Below are positions 36,301-48,035 of a DNA stretch of 64,000 nucleotides, one piece after another. Origin of the DNA: Hydractinia symbiolongicarpus (Eukaryota; Cnidaria; Hydrozoa; Anthoathecata; Hydractiniidae); assembly GCF_029227915.1 (NCBI RefSeq), contig NC_079888.1:2181001-2245000 (forward strand), given 5' to 3'. Both the position numbers and the translations under genes were made by a program. Each line of letters starts with the position of its first letter. Position 1 is the stretch's first letter. The notes beneath the pieces were generated by a model. That model was not told the origin of the DNA. It saw nothing but the letters and a program-made list of their open reading frames with translations, and did not search any database.

Positions 36301-39300
36301 GGTGTTTTCGATTACAATACGACTGGTTTTTAGGTTGATTCACAGATAGACAGTGTAATTTTTAATAAGATTTGAGCTTAACACTTGCTATTTTTCAGCA
36401 CAAATATGCTGGTTTAAGCTGTGCTTAATTTTCCAAATTTTTAACCTGATCATATGCTTAAGTGTTTGAGTCTAATCTTAGCTTCAGTCCATGTTAACTG
36501 TACTATCTTGGTTGACTATAAAATGTGTTCTGACGCACTAAACAGTAAACGTGATATACTCTAAGCCATATGGATGGAATCTCCATATAGAAAATTACAA
36601 TCTCATGCAAAGTATTCACGAAATATCTCAGTGCATCTTATCATATTATAAAGAAAATCTTGGTCTTTTTATTATACCGTAATTCCTTTTTTTAGCCCTT
36701 GGGGGGCTTATTAAATTCTGGAGGTTTCAGACGCGGGGTTTAATAGAAGGGGGGGGGGGGTTAAATAAATAATATAATTTTAAACACACTTTCTGTTTTT
36801 TCAAATTAATACATAATGTTAACTTCATCTGTTATATCATCATCTTCATCTAACAGAAGAAGTTCTATGATGGGCTGGTAGTGCCTGGAACAACACAGCC
36901 CGTTGTAAAAAAAACATAGATATTTTGCAAACGAAACTTAGGTAGAAAAATTAAAGCTGCAGCATATGGATATCGTTGTATATGACGTTAAAGCAACAAA
37001 TAATATCGAATTTCTTTGACTACTTTTACTTTTTTAAAAATAAGTACGAAAAGTTTGTTACTACAAGACATTATCAACGTAAATTTACGTTGATAATGTC
37101 TTGTAGTAACAAGACGAAATATCCGTTAAAATAAAATAAAAACAATGTCATCATGAATCAAACTTCTTGTACTTATTTTTATTGTGAAGTTATATACCCG
37201 AATTAATATATTTTACTTTTTTATTTTATTTTTAATTTTTAATTTTTTTTTTATTTTATTATTTTTTTTTTTTTTTGGGGAGGGGGGCTAAATAAATGGA
37301 GGGGGCTAAATAACTTTTGTCTCTGGAGGGGGGGGTTATTAGAAGGGGGGGCTAAATAAAGGGAGGGGGCTAAAAAGAGGAATTACGGTAGTTTTGTTTA
37401 TTTCTCACAGCACAAGAAGAGTTCAATCAACGAGTTAAAACACTAACAATAAATGCAATCAGGATGGAAGAATATGGAAAGAATTACTTGAAAACCAAAA
37501 AACTTAGTCCTGACGCTGTCATGCAGTTAGCTTTTCAAGTAAGTATCTCTTCTGTTAAAGCACACATACTGTCGCGTCTTATCAAAAAGTTTATTGAAAG
37601 CCGTGTGACCATTAACAACCGTCTGACGTTTCATGGACAAAATATGTTTTAAACGTACCCGCGCGAAATAAATAGTCACAATCATGTAACCACTTCGACC
37701 TTTCTACGACGGGTTAAGAACATATCCAGGCTAGGGTCAAACAAAAAGCTGTACCGCCATAATTCCTAAGGACTAGGTTGTCTAAAAAGTGTCCCCGTGC
37801 TTTAGAAAGAGGATAAGTTGGACATATTTAACGGCACCAAAATTAAACCATCTAGATCTCATCCATAGCCCCACAGCCACTAAGCTTTCAAAAAGTTATT
37901 ATTTTTTGAACATTTTAACGGGTGTTTCAAGAACGCAAGCTTTCTTTGAAGATATGACCAAACAACACGTATCCTAAAAGTGTTAATAACCAGAGCTTGT
38001 AACTATTTTTGTAACGCCATTTTTTCTCTTAAAAAGAGGGCGTAAATATATGTCTGACCTAATATTTATTTTTAGATTGCATATTATCGCCAGCACGGTA
38101 AGCATGCAGCTACATATGAAAGTTGTTCAACGGCTGCGTTTAAACATGGACGAACTGAAACTTTGCGACCATGCACGGTTGCTACTGTTGCTTGTGCTGA
38201 GGCGTTTGAACCCAACCATTCCGCAAGCGTGGAAGAAATGCAGGCGTTGCTTAGCAACACATCAAAAATGCATGGTCAGTTAACGAAAGAAGCGGCTATG
38301 GGTAAGTAGATTAAATTTTTGTAGGTTAAAGCATTTCTCTTCTCGAACAGTTATAACAAAGTTTATTTTTTTTAAAGGAAAAGTCCACTTTGATCGCATA
38401 GCGCCATGTCTTAGCGCACGGTCGTGCACCGCTTGGAACAAAAATCCGCGTTAAAAAAACTCAAAATAGCGACGATTTAAACAAATCCATTGTTCGAAAT
38501 CATTGAATTGTGTCATTATGCACTGAAACTCTTTTGACGCTTTTCAAATTTTTTTCTACGTTTGAAACGAACAGGGCAGGTTGCCTGCGTCGTAAGATGA
38601 CGTGTTAAAGGATTGCAGTAGACTTTATATGGACATGTACAAAAATGTCGTACGTAATGCTGGCATTTCGCATACCTGTTAAACAATGCTCTGTAACATC
38701 CTTATATTTACCTTAAATGGTTTGCAAACTGGTTAAATCATAAGTAAAAAGGTTTGGTTCAAGGTTTGTGTTGGTCCCGTTCCACAGAAGTAAATAGAAA
38801 CAGAGGTACAGCCTTTTGTTTCTGCAGAAATTCTAAGATAAAAGCGTAACAAGACCCACATACTTTCGAAAGATGTTTTTCTTTATAAACAGTAAATGAC
38901 ATTTTTCTGGTTCTTCAGACTTACAGTACTTGTTTCATATATAAACACGGATTAACTCACCGAAAATGAAGTCCAGAAATTGAAAGATGATACCGTAACA
39001 AGGAAAATAAAATTGAAATTTAGATGAATAACATCTTATGTTTCTGAACACTGATAAGAGTTACAATAACAACAATGGAACAATAAGCCTTTCATTTATC
39101 AAATATATACTGCTCTAGGATCTATTCCTCAGAAGAACGAGATGATGTCGTAACACTTTCAGACTATGTTTTCAGAATTGAAGATTTTCTTTCTTGTGAC
39201 AGCTGACAATGAAAAGCTTAAGTAACAAAGATGAAGCTTTGTCACTAAATTTCTCCCGTACTAAAGTCTGCAATGAGCAATCTTTTTTAACTTTGTTCTT

Positions 39301-40971
39301 GTAACACAGAAAAAATGAGATGAAATGTCACATATTCGGGACATTTTTAGCAGAAAGTTACCATTTCATCCCATTTCTTCAATGAATGCACCAAAATGAT
39401 TGAAAACAACATCTATCAATGAGTAGCTCAATAATATCTAACACAATATTTCTTATAAGAATATAAAAGGAACAAAGCTAAAAATAGTTATCCAAGAAAA
39501 ACTGAGATGCTTTTTCACAAGCCTTACCACAGAAAATTAGAGGCAGGTTTAACTAGATTTATAAATTTGTTTTTTTCCCAAACTTTCTGCAGTGACTTTA
39601 AACTGCTGTTACAGAATTGCTTACAGACTGATGTTACTCATAGCTTGTTACTTGAAGTATAATAAAACAGAAGAAATGTGATGAATTGTCACATTTTCCT
39701 CAAAAATAATATTTTTGTTACGAAATTACTATTTTCAAAGCTGATCATACTTGGTATTTCTTCTTCGTTGAAGTTACACTTTTTTTGATGTGAGCCACAA
39801 TGATCTTTTCTTCTAAACTTTTTATTACACTTAGTACAGGTAAAGAATTAAGAATCCACTAAGGAATTTGATTTAGATTTGATAACTTAGGAAATTTATA
39901 TTAAGAATTATTTCACAAAAATAATGATGAATTTGTACAATCCTGCATGCTTAAATGTCATATGTCAAAACCACATGAGAAAAAAAGTTGTCTAAACGCC
40001 ATTATGTCAAAACCAAATGAGAAAAATATCTTATCTTTGTTAAATCGGTTTTTTAAGTTAACTAGAAAACAGGTCAGACTTTGCTCCAGAATGTTTCAGA
40101 AACATCTTTTTTCTTCCAATTAAGTTAAAATTAACACTTTAGTTTCTTTTCTATCTTTATCTTGACTCTTTTTCTCCTTTTAAACATACTTTAACTCTAA
40201 AAAGTAATTTGAATTTAGTTTTGAAGTATTTTTGAGTGTTGTTACAGATGCATCCGTCTCTTTTTTGTAAGGTATGTTACGCTCTTCTTTTTATTGACAA
40301 GCCATATACCATAAGGCTAAACCACAAATTTATAAAGGTGCAACATCTTTATATGGCTTTGTAAAAACAATGGAGATGATTTTGTCACAAAATGTTACTT
40401 TTTCATCTATCTCTTCTTTGCAATCGAAATACTTGGAAATTTTCATGATATTGTGACCACATCATCCCAAAATGTGACTTGACCAAATTTCAAGTCTTTA
40501 CGAGCAATTATATTCGGATTAGAGATAAAAAGAGATTTTTCTGATTTTTGAAATGTCACCATTACGTACAACATTTTTGAGCATGTTCATATGCGTGTAG
40601 AGAAAGCAAACAGCTTATGATCAAAATCATTTTTCATAGGTCAAGGTTTTGATCGCCATCTGTTTGCGTTGAAATATTTAGCTGAGAAGTCTGGTAAAGA
40701 AGTCGAATTTTTTGCTGACGAAGCATATAAAAATATAAACCATATTATCATTTCAACAAGCACTGTTTTTTCGCCTCACATTCAAATGGGCGGATTTGCA
40801 CCTGTTGTTCCAAATGGGCTAGGTGTGGGCTACATGGTGCATGATGAATGGCTGGGTTGTAACACTAGCACATATACAGACAGTCCCAATGGTTCAGAGT
40901 TTGTCTCGCTTGTTCAACAGAGTCTATCAGATATTAAAAAGGTTTTAGACGGCAAAAATTTCAAATATTAA
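27356..40971 (+). CDS. CPT2: Carnitine O-palmitoyltransferase 2, mitochondrial (complete, 12 coding exons)
   Basis: Exons: 27356-27412, 27740-27777, 30513-30712, 30859-30918, 31172-31269, 32040-32173, 33626-33828, 34085-34355, 35562-35788, 37411-37538, 38076-38301, 40640-40971. All phases agree and the sum is 1974 bases (657 residues), matching the usual CPT2 length of about 658. The N-terminus ([19 protein letters not shown]...SSFSTSSR) is a plausible mitochondrial transit peptide. Family blocks follow in order: [73 protein letters not shown], the catalytic His in [55 protein letters not shown] and [18 protein letters not shown]. The enzyme regenerates acyl-CoA from acylcarnitine at the matrix face of the inner mitochondrial membrane. 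The intron after exon 4 has a GC donor. An acceptor-like tttttattgtag lies 14 bases before the ATG. Introns 2, 9 and others host transposons. Confidence 0.96.
27820..29460. mobile_element. 1.64 kb non-autonomous element with perfect 37-bp inverted ends, in CPT2 intron 2
   Basis: The 37-bp ends are exactly complementary, beginning CAGTACAGTCCAGATGTAAG and continuing through the self-complementary GCGTACGCGTACGC to CTCAA. TA flanks both sides (27818-27819, 29461-29462), as in Tc1/mariner/pogo insertions. No transposase frame is present; the interior is mostly a 53-bp tandem array. Confidence 0.85.
28103..29060. repeat. Minisatellite, 53-bp unit, about 18 copies
   Basis: Units read AAAATGCGATCTAAAAAAAC, then ATTTCTATCGCCGTTTTTCG, then TTTTTAAACTTTT, with two main variants (AAAAAAACA versus AAATTACA) interspersed and length changes in A-runs. 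Because copies are very similar, expansion looks recent. The frame at 28303-28569 is a by-product. Confidence 0.9.
29864..30091 (+). other. 75-codon open frame in CPT2 intron 2, status unclear
   Basis: After an acceptor-like ttttagcag the frame reads [20 protein letters not shown] and contains [20 protein letters not shown] before a stop. It could be an exonised relic or chance; no family is recognised, and it is not needed for CPT2, whose flanking exons join in phase without it. Confidence 0.2.
31785..31947. repeat. T/G simple repeat (TTTTG-type) ending in a G run
   Basis: About 150 bases consist almost only of T-runs separated by single G, closing in a run of nine to eleven G. It lies in CPT2 intron 5. 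Phe/Cys- and Lys/Asn-rich frames on the two strands are artefacts of this composition. Confidence 0.9.
36035..36200 (-). mobile_element. Degenerate Helitron dimer in CPT2 intron 9
   Basis: On the minus strand a degraded 3' hairpin region with GGAGCTAATGACTAG is joined directly to TCTATTAAAAAATAACTG, the 5' start of a second unit. That unit runs to a second hairpin (CACGTGGATTTTTCCAAGGG, about 36045-36062). The layout is the same as at 11770-12000 and 61671-61940. Confidence 0.6.
36677..37388. mobile_element. MITE with CCGTAATTCC ends, in CPT2 intron 9
   Basis: The left end CCGTAATTCCTTTTTTTAGC and right end GCTAAAAAGAGGAATTACGG are inverted, and TA flanks both sides. Subterminal G-runs (GGGGGGCTAAATAAA repeats, 37274-37370; GGTTTAATAGAAGGGGG near 36735) are present. 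A perfect palindrome lies inside at 37055-37112. Confidence 0.8.
37055..37112. repeat. Perfect 58-bp palindrome with no spacer
   Basis: The 29-base left arm (ending ACAAGACATTATCAACGTAAA, of which the last bases are shown) is followed immediately by its exact complement, starting TTTACGTTGATAATGTCTTG, with centre between 37083 and 37084. It sits inside the MITE at 36677-37388. Confidence 0.9.
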
Positions 40972-41880
40972 TACCCGAGAATTCACGGTAATTTTTTTAC
41001 GATGGCTGTAATTTTAATGAAAAGTAGATTTAATTTTTTTTTTTTTTTAAATTTCTACAAATTCGCCCCTTTCCCTTCACCCAGAAATTTTGCAAACAAA
41101 AAGCATGTTCGGACGAAATTTCGCGGATTTTTTCTTGCGAAATTTTTTGCACTTAAGTATTGCACAATGCCAACTGCCTTAAAGAACGGCATGCTAAAAT
41201 AATTTTTTTCGCGTTTTAAAGTTTGTTTATTCTTCAAAAGAAATGACGCTCATCTGATTTGGACGTAAAATAAATATTTTTGTATACTTGATGTGTGCAG
41301 CGTGTAGATATATGTTTAAAGAAATATCATTTTCCACTGAAGTTTTTGTTTTCAATTTTCGTGGGTGTTATTTCGCATAATGATGTTTGTCTTTCAAAAA
41401 ATAAAGTTATACTATACCTGTAAAATGTTTGGACATAGTCCATCGATAAAAAGTAACCTAAAAAATCTGTGCAAAAATAAAGATTTTTTTTGCTTATTCT
41501 GAACTACTGCTGCTAAAGTTGCGTCTGGTCAATTGAGAATACCAAAGGGTAATTTATAACTCTAATAAACATGTTGCTCGACCCTAGGACATCTTGTATC
41601 TTTTCTGACATCAGGACGGCGATACGAACATGATGTCCTGGGGACGAGGCTGCATGCTTGCATAACTTAAAACATAACACATCCAGAAATTTTGTTATCA
41701 ATGTGTTTTCGTTTCCCTGTGAATAAAATACACATTTGTTAAAAACACCTGTGTTTTTAAAATCAAGTTGGAAGAACGTTATATACTATATAACCAGTTT
41801 CGTAACCATAGCTGCATTGAAAACAAAAGCAGAAGTAATTTTAGGAAATCCTACGCAATGTATATTGCTGATGTCAGCAA
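40640..41880. repeat. Block A of a permuted inverted duplication (partner 50690-51910)
   Basis: From the last CPT2 exon through its 3' flank the sequence recurs, inverted, at 50690-51910. Shared landmarks: GGTTTTAGACGGCAAAAATT (exon end), TTTCCACTGAA...TTTTCGTGGGTGTT, GCGTCTGGTCAATTGAGAAT, and AGAAGTAATTTTAGGAAATC near 41830. Divergence is visible but low in the coding part. A candidate CPT2 polyadenylation signal (AATAAA) lies at 41399-41404. Confidence 0.8.
41577..41660. mobile_element. Hairpin element with GGGGACGAGG end
   Basis: CTCGACCCTAGGACATCTTG faces ACATGATGTCCTGGGGACGAGG about 30 bases on. Its inverted partner in the duplicated block lies at 50909-50985. It is related in its end to the hairpins at 13225 and 18453. 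Confidence 0.5.
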
Positions 41881-42510
41881 TGACTCGTTCATACACAGCA
41901 ATTGCTTTTTAGAAAATCATGCACCAGTTGGCTCTATGGTGTAGAGCATGAAACACTGATCAAGAAAATGCATAAGATCGTGCGCTTTTGACAAACTGTT
42001 TAAAAGATATTTGTTTTAAAGGTTTTTAGATTATACGTCATCAAGTCTGTTCCGAAATAAGTGAGTTTACCCAACTGTAAAAAGTATTTCCTCATTTGGT
42101 CTAAGTGAACCTAATTACACACACTAGAGATAACGTCGGTTATTCCCACCCATTTCCAAGTTATATTTAGCCTTAAATTATAATTGCAATATAATGGCTT
42201 AATTTAATAAAAAACATTGACATCAATCTATAATATGTAGAACTTAAAACACTGATCAAGAAAATGTATAAGAATATGTGCTTTTCACAAACCATTAAAG
42301 AGATCATTTGTTTGGTTTTTTCATGATACTTCGTCACCAAGTCTGTTCCAAAATTAGGGAGTTGACCCAGCTTTAAAAAACATTTTCTGTTTTGGTCCTA
42401 GGTGATTCTTAATTAACCACACAGGAGATGACGTCAGTTATTCTTACTTTTTCCAAGTTATATTTGGTCTTTCATTGTTGTCAAGCTTTGCAGATGACAC
42501 ACAAACTGAA
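41860..42510. repeat. Block B of the inverted duplication; itself a tandem pair
   Basis: Two diverged 300-bp units follow each other, each with a CACTGATCAAGAAAATG(C/T)ATAAG segment, then GTCTGTTCC(G/A)AAAT and a GACGTCAGTTATTC-like segment. The tandem pair recurs inverted at 56165-57640. It ends near GTCAAGCTTTGCAGATGACAC. Confidence 0.75.
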
Positions 42511-43989
42511 AGAGATTTATGGTCTCATGGACACCTTAAGTTATTATTTGCTTACCCTGAAACCATATTTTATGGAATGAAATCTTTTAAGATGCATTAT
42601 GGTAACGTGTGCTGATTTTGTTTGTTTGTTTTGTTTTGGGATGTACTAATACAGAAGACAACCCAGCTCAATTTTTAGCTGGCCAGCTTTTATATTTTAC
42701 AAGTCTAGTACCCTTTTGGGATAAAGTGTAAGTCTTAGATTGTGACGTGTAGCTAGTTATATATTAGATAATGAAATAAAACCGAAGCTAGCTAGCTAAG
42801 TACAAAATAATTTTTAAACGTCTTTTAAATGTTGACTGAATATTGTTTTATAGGCAACCCAGTTGATAAGACTAGGTTTAAAATTGGGTCAAAGTTAAGC
42901 ATCTTTCTCAGCTAAGATCCCTTCTGTCAGCTAGCAACTTTTCCAGTTGAACTATCGCAGAAGTTTTTTCCAGAACTAATATATACAGTGTTTAAACAGC
43001 AATATAATATGCTTTAGCATGATAAATTTACTATGAACATGATCCGAAAAGTCTAGTTCGCATTTCCCGAACTGTGTTAGTAAAATAATTACAGGTGCTA
43101 AAAGGAACCACCTGATGAAGAAAGGCCTTATCAATCTAATGTCTGACCCAAGAGGTTAAAGAATAACCTACTTGTTTATTACTTGAATGTGTTATACAGC
43201 TAGTTACATAAACAGTTCCTTTGGCTCTAGTACACGTTTTTAGAATTTTTAGCAAAATATGTCTTGTAGATAATTTCATAAAATGTATGCTGTAAATCCT
43301 TTTTGTGGTGTGTTTAGACCAAAATATTGTTTCGAAATGTGACATTTTTCTAGCTAGCTTACATGTCACTTTTGTGGCTAAATTTTGCATAAGTGTGATG
43401 TGTCTGCTAGCTAGCTACACATAACAGACTAACAAAATTTTTTGCACTTGTTGTTAAGTAGTCACATCAGTTGTTTCAAATTGGAAGATGCATTTAGCTG
43501 GTCTGACTAAAACTACACTTTGGGAAGAGCACTAGGTTTTTTAACTAGAAAAATGAATAAAAAATAAGATATATTTTTACTCAGTAATGGCTTATTACGC
43601 CTGCCTATGTACATGTTAGCAAGATTAGCTAGCTAGCTAGCTAGTCTTTTCTCACCCACATAAATTGCAAAAAGTCATGTTTGCTACAATGCTTTAAATA
43701 AGAAAGTTATTTTTATTTCAAATGTTAACGATGGAAACCTGTTCAAATGTTTGGCTTACCGTTGTTTTCGTCAATCTTTTTAAACATTTCAGTAATCCTG
43801 TTCTGTTTCGATGTTTTTGTAACAAAACTTCGCAATCTTTATAGTAAATCGTTGCATATATTATGACGCGTGAATGAATTATCTACGTTGGATGTAAACC
43901 AATCGCCTTACAGAACTAATCAGCCTGTACCAAAGGGTTTTTCGCCGCCGGTCTCGATGTCATAAAGGCAATAGCCCCTGAGGGCGAGG

Positions 43990-44078
43990 TTGTATATAAA
44001 CAACTCGTTGGAAAAGATTAACAAATAAGATTAGTGATTAACAAATAAACTGTGAAGGACTTAGATGTTATGTTGTTT
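43990..44078. repeat. Block C of the inverted duplication (partner 55938-56032)
   Basis: ACAACTCGTTGGAAAAGATT through TGAAGGACTTAG to GTTATGTTGTT is repeated almost exactly on the opposite strand at 55938-56032. Confidence 0.85.
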
Positions 44079-44139
44079 ATAAAAGTATTGTTGTGCGACG
44101 TGACATTCTATTGAGGAGAATACGGGCAAATCTTCCTGA

Positions 44140-44475
44140 ATAGTTAGCATGCAGCTAGCTAACTTTTACAAACCATGGGAGAGTAAACATTTTAACTTTA
44201 TGAATAAGGAAATATATAGCGGATATTGTATATCGCATTGTGTAGCTAGCCACCATACTATACTATTATAACAATTAATTCCCCACCACATAAATGCATT
44301 CCAATGTTTTAAATTAATAGCATAGGAGACCTGGTTAGTTTTTTAAGCTTGCAATCCATTTGGGAAAACTAAAAAGAAAACTAGAAAATGACAAAAGAAA
44401 TTGTAGCTACCTGACTATAGGGGAAAGTAAAAGAAACAATGCTCTGGTGATCTGGCGACCGAGTTATCTCTTGGT
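44140..44475. repeat. Block D of the inverted duplication (partner 52370-52745)
   Basis: Shared landmarks, inverted at 52370-52745, include CATGCAGCTAGCTAACTTTT, GCGGATATTGTATATCGCAT, GGGGAAAGTAA.AGAAACAATG and CTGGCGACCGAG.TATCTCTT. Similarity stops at TTGGTCG, where the element described at 44475-46105 begins. Confidence 0.8.
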
Positions 44476-45289
44476 CGATATTCTGACCGAACTTAAAACA
44501 CGGCCCGTTTATGGACGGAACGGGCCATCTTTAGACACGGTTGCCTATCTTTTGACACGGTTGCCCATCTTTTGACAGGCCGCCCTGTCAATGGACGGGC
44601 CAGGACCAGCTTGCAACATGCTAAAATGTATTTGCATACATCAAGACTTCGCATTTAACGTAAACTAACTCCAATAAACTGAACTGATGCAACTTTTTAT
44701 GGCATATTGTTGTAAATAGCTAGTTGCATTTCAAGTTTGTTGTGGGTAGGAAAAACAACACTACTTGGCAACTTTTGGTGCAAGACCAGATGGTTGATTT
44801 TTATTCGTAGCTCAGGCTGACAAGATCGTATGACAAATGCATTTTTGAAAGTGGTTACAGATTTGCATGTTGCAAGATTAGAGATGTTTTTAGCTGGATT
44901 GTTGTGTACATATTGACTAGCTAAATAATTGTGTCAGATATCAAGATACAACATTTAGCACTCAGTGTAATGTTATATATATGCTAGCTAGCTAGCTATT
45001 TCTAAAGCTATTTATGTTCGCGTTTCAAGATAATCTTCGATGGAATTATTTTAACTTGACCTATTACGTAATTTGAGAGGCAGGATCGCTTTGTCTGATC
45101 TTTGGGGGCAGCCATTAAAATGTTTTGTAATATATTTTTTGAAAGAAATATTATATTTTCATTCCTAATGTATATTTTATGTGATTAGTCTCACCAACTC
45201 CGACCAATATACCCTTTCAGTTCTGAAGTGTTTAAAGCTCCCATTTAAGCTACAGTAACCTTTTTTTGAAACTCTTGCCCAACTAGACG

Positions 45290-45366
45290 ACAGCCTTATA
45301 TGGGGATCAAACCCACAACCACTTAGGTATGAGTCCAACACTCTACCGACTGTGTTACTAATTCCC
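45290..45366 (-). mobile_element. tRNA-like SINE head (degenerate)
   Basis: On the minus strand ACACAGTCGGTAGAGTG resembles a tRNA D-arm/A box and GTGGGTTTGATCCCC a T-arm/B box. The anticodon region reads GGACTCATACC, recalling a CAT anticodon. The anticodon stem does not pair, so this is a tRNA-derived repeat rather than a working tRNA. It differs from the SINE at 55366. Confidence 0.5.
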
Positions 45367-45556
45367 TATTTTATCAAATTTATTTGGCAATTTATAACAT
45401 GATATTTGTACTGATGCAATAGATTATATTTTGAGAATTCATGATTTATTCTCTTCCTCCAGACAATTTTTGTTCTCTTCAGTTCTCTCCTGTAGATACT
45501 GCATTTATCCTGTTCTGTCTTCATTTTTTTTTAAATTCAAAACAGTGTGTGTCAGT

Positions 45557-45910
45557 TGTTGGGTCTAGCCCATCTTACAATGTTTAACTTTAGTCTGGGA
45601 ATTTTCAGACTAGCCCATGATTTGCCTGTCTCTAAAAAGTGCCAAATGTCAACAGTTAGCCCTGTCCCATCTTATGACATATTTCTTTAAAAGCACTTTT
45701 CCTTTGTCAATAGTTGGGCCTGTCCCGTCTCAGAACACAGTATTTTAAAAGCGTGAGATATGTTTTTCAATAGTTAGGCCTGTCTCATCTTATGACACAT
45801 TTTCTAAAATTGCAAGTCCTTTCTGTACAGTTGGGCTTTGTCCCATCTGATGACACGGTTTATAAAGCGCGGGATTTCTTTGTCAATAGTTGGGCCTGTA
45901 CCAACTTAAG
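45557..45910. repeat. Tandem repeat, about 60 bp x 6
   Basis: Units start with GTTGGGYCTGTCCCATCT-like sequence followed by TATGACACA and a variable AT stretch, near 45557, 45654, 45714, 45774, 45831 and 45890. The first interval is longer. Confidence 0.75.
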
Positions 45911-46606
45911 ACCAATTTACATACATTTGTCCAAGGTTGGGCTAGGTCCGTCAATAGATGAGCTATTATAACTGATAACGCACCGATCCGTCGTTTGACA
46001 GGCCGTCCCGTCGAATGACGGGTCAGTCCCGCGTCTAAAGCTCGGCTGGTATCCGCAGTTGGGTCAGAACATCGACATTTGGATAAATGCTGAGATGTCT
46101 CCGACCCGAAAAATTTCCCGCTTTGCTGAGTACATCCGATAATTATTAATCTTAACACTCTCCATTTGTTATAATATTATCATGGTTTATTCGTCTTACG
46201 TGCTGAACAAACTGATATTTACTTTGTGAGTGAAGGTAAAGAAAGTAAAGATTGGTGAATAAGGATGAAGCGTTCGATTTGTTGTTGAATGTTTCCGGTC
46301 TGTATATTTATTCAAATCTGGCGCCATCTCATCATAACAAACTTTATCGTTCGAAGCTCGTAGTATGTTGTGAAAAAAAGACTCAAAACATAAAAAAAAT
46401 ATTGTTGTTGGTCATTACAGATATTTTTTAAGTTCAGTGAAGTTTAAACGAAGGTTACAAAATGCTGTTACTACCATAGTATGTAAAATATTCTTAGTTA
46501 TCTCAAGTCAAAGATCTTATTTTTGATGTTTACTAGTAAATATATCTTAAACCTACTTATTTTTACCCCATTCAGCTATGAAAATTTTGTAAAAATGTTG
46601 TTAGAA

Positions 46607-46780
<174 letters not shown>

Positions 46781-47254
46781 TTAGTTGTGAAATATAGTTC
46801 TTTATTTCTTATCAAAGTAGTTATCCTAATAGATTTTAGAATTTAGAAATCGGTAGTTTTTTTCTCTAGCATAAAATTTATTTTCTGGCCGCCACAAAAT
46901 AATTTTTTGCTCGCCACTCCTTTAAATTCCCGATAGTCAACCAAATTTTTTTTATTTTGCAGAATAAGCTTTCATGACAATAAAAAAAGGTGAAGCTACC
47001 ACACTGCATATTCATTAGGCGTAGTAAGAAAGATTTGAAAATTTTGTTGTAGCTAGCATTATTTTGCTACTTTCATTTTTTAGCCAGAGGTAGCTAACAA
47101 TTAGCTAGTCAGCACTCAGTTGCAGCTTAGTAAAATCAGATTGGTAAAAATTACATAAATAGAAATAATGCTGGCTATGATAAAAAGCAGTCGTATCAAA
47201 CTGAATGAAAAGACTTGCTTCCTGGGAATCTATATATACGTAACAGGACGCGTC

Positions 47255-47335
47255 TTTCGCGGACACACAGACAGACGACAGCTATTAATAAAGAGATAAT
47301 CGTCAGTCCGTGGAATAATCCACGGGAATTCGCCG
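47255..47335 (-). mobile_element. Helitron head-to-tail junction fragment
   Basis: On the minus strand a terminal hairpin (CCCGTGGATTATTCCACGG) and a mutated terminus lead at once into TCTCTTTATTAATAGCTGTC and TCTGTCTGTGTGTCCGCG, the start of a second unit. The CTAG of the first unit has decayed (GATTA). Confidence 0.55.
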
Positions 47336-47779
47336 TCGTAATAATTTTGCGAACCGTTATTACGCAAACCTGCTATGACGCAAACCTGCTATGAAATTAC
47401 CCTGAGGTACTCACGGTTCCTGAAAAAATACACCTATAGGTACAAAACTAGTATAAGCTACACATTTCTCTTTTTTCAGACCACAGTTTATCGAAAGTTG
47501 TGTTACGCTACTTTCTCGTAAAATTCATATATTTTACAATAATACGCGCATTTTTACGGCCTTTTCTTGTAAATAGTGTTTAAAAGCTAAATTTGACATT
47601 TCTTCCAAATCATGCATGTTGGATTGAAATTAGAAAGAGAAACCTGCAATCTTCAACTTCATCTTCTCTTTCCGCGCAGATGCAAACACATAAAGGTAAA
47701 TACTTAAAGAACGAATCACGATTTTGTTTCGATTTCATCTCGTTTATTGCAACGCCTTGTTCGTATATTTGTTTTGTTT

Positions 47780-48035
47780 TTGTCAAAGATTTTCGTAGTT
47801 TTGTTAAAGATGTGCGTAGTTTTGTTGAGTATGTTTACAGTTTTGAGAAAATTGTTCGTAGTTTTGCTGAATATATTCGTACTTTTGTCTAAAACGTTCG
47901 TACTTTTGCTAAGATGTTTGTAGCTTTGTTTAAATTATCCGCTTTTTTATAAAAATGTTCGTACTTTTGTTTAAAATATTCGTAGTTTTGTTTAAAATGT
48001 TCGTTTTTTTATAGAGAATGTTCGTGGTTTTCTCG
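47780..48035. repeat. Tandem repeat, about 28 bp, TTCGTAGTTTTGTTTAAAATG-like
   Basis: Some nine diverged units of TTCGTA(G/C)TTTTG followed by TTTAAAAT or GCTGAATATA repeat along this stretch. It accounts for the repeated Val-Arg-Ser-Phe pattern in one plus-strand frame; I do not treat that as a gene. Confidence 0.65.

Larger units (their letters stand above)
44475..46105. mobile_element. Candidate 1.6 kb element with GACGGGCC-rich inverted ends
   Basis: The left end begins TCGATATTCTGACCGAACTT and runs through several GGACGGGCC/GGCCCGT motifs to 44605. The right end (46090 back to about 45960) reads on the minus strand TCGATGTTCTGACCCAACTG and has the same kind of GACGGG motifs. The left end coincides with the point where block D similarity stops. 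Inside are a 60-bp tandem repeat and a tRNA-like SINE. No transposase is seen. Confidence 0.45.

Noticed and set aside
38050-38283. 77-codon plus-strand frame
   Set aside because: Wrong-frame reading of CPT2 exon 11 (38076-38301).
45290-45366. Working tRNA (CAT anticodon) on the minus strand
   Set aside because: A and B boxes are good but the anticodon stem does not pair; better read as SINE or pseudo-tRNA.
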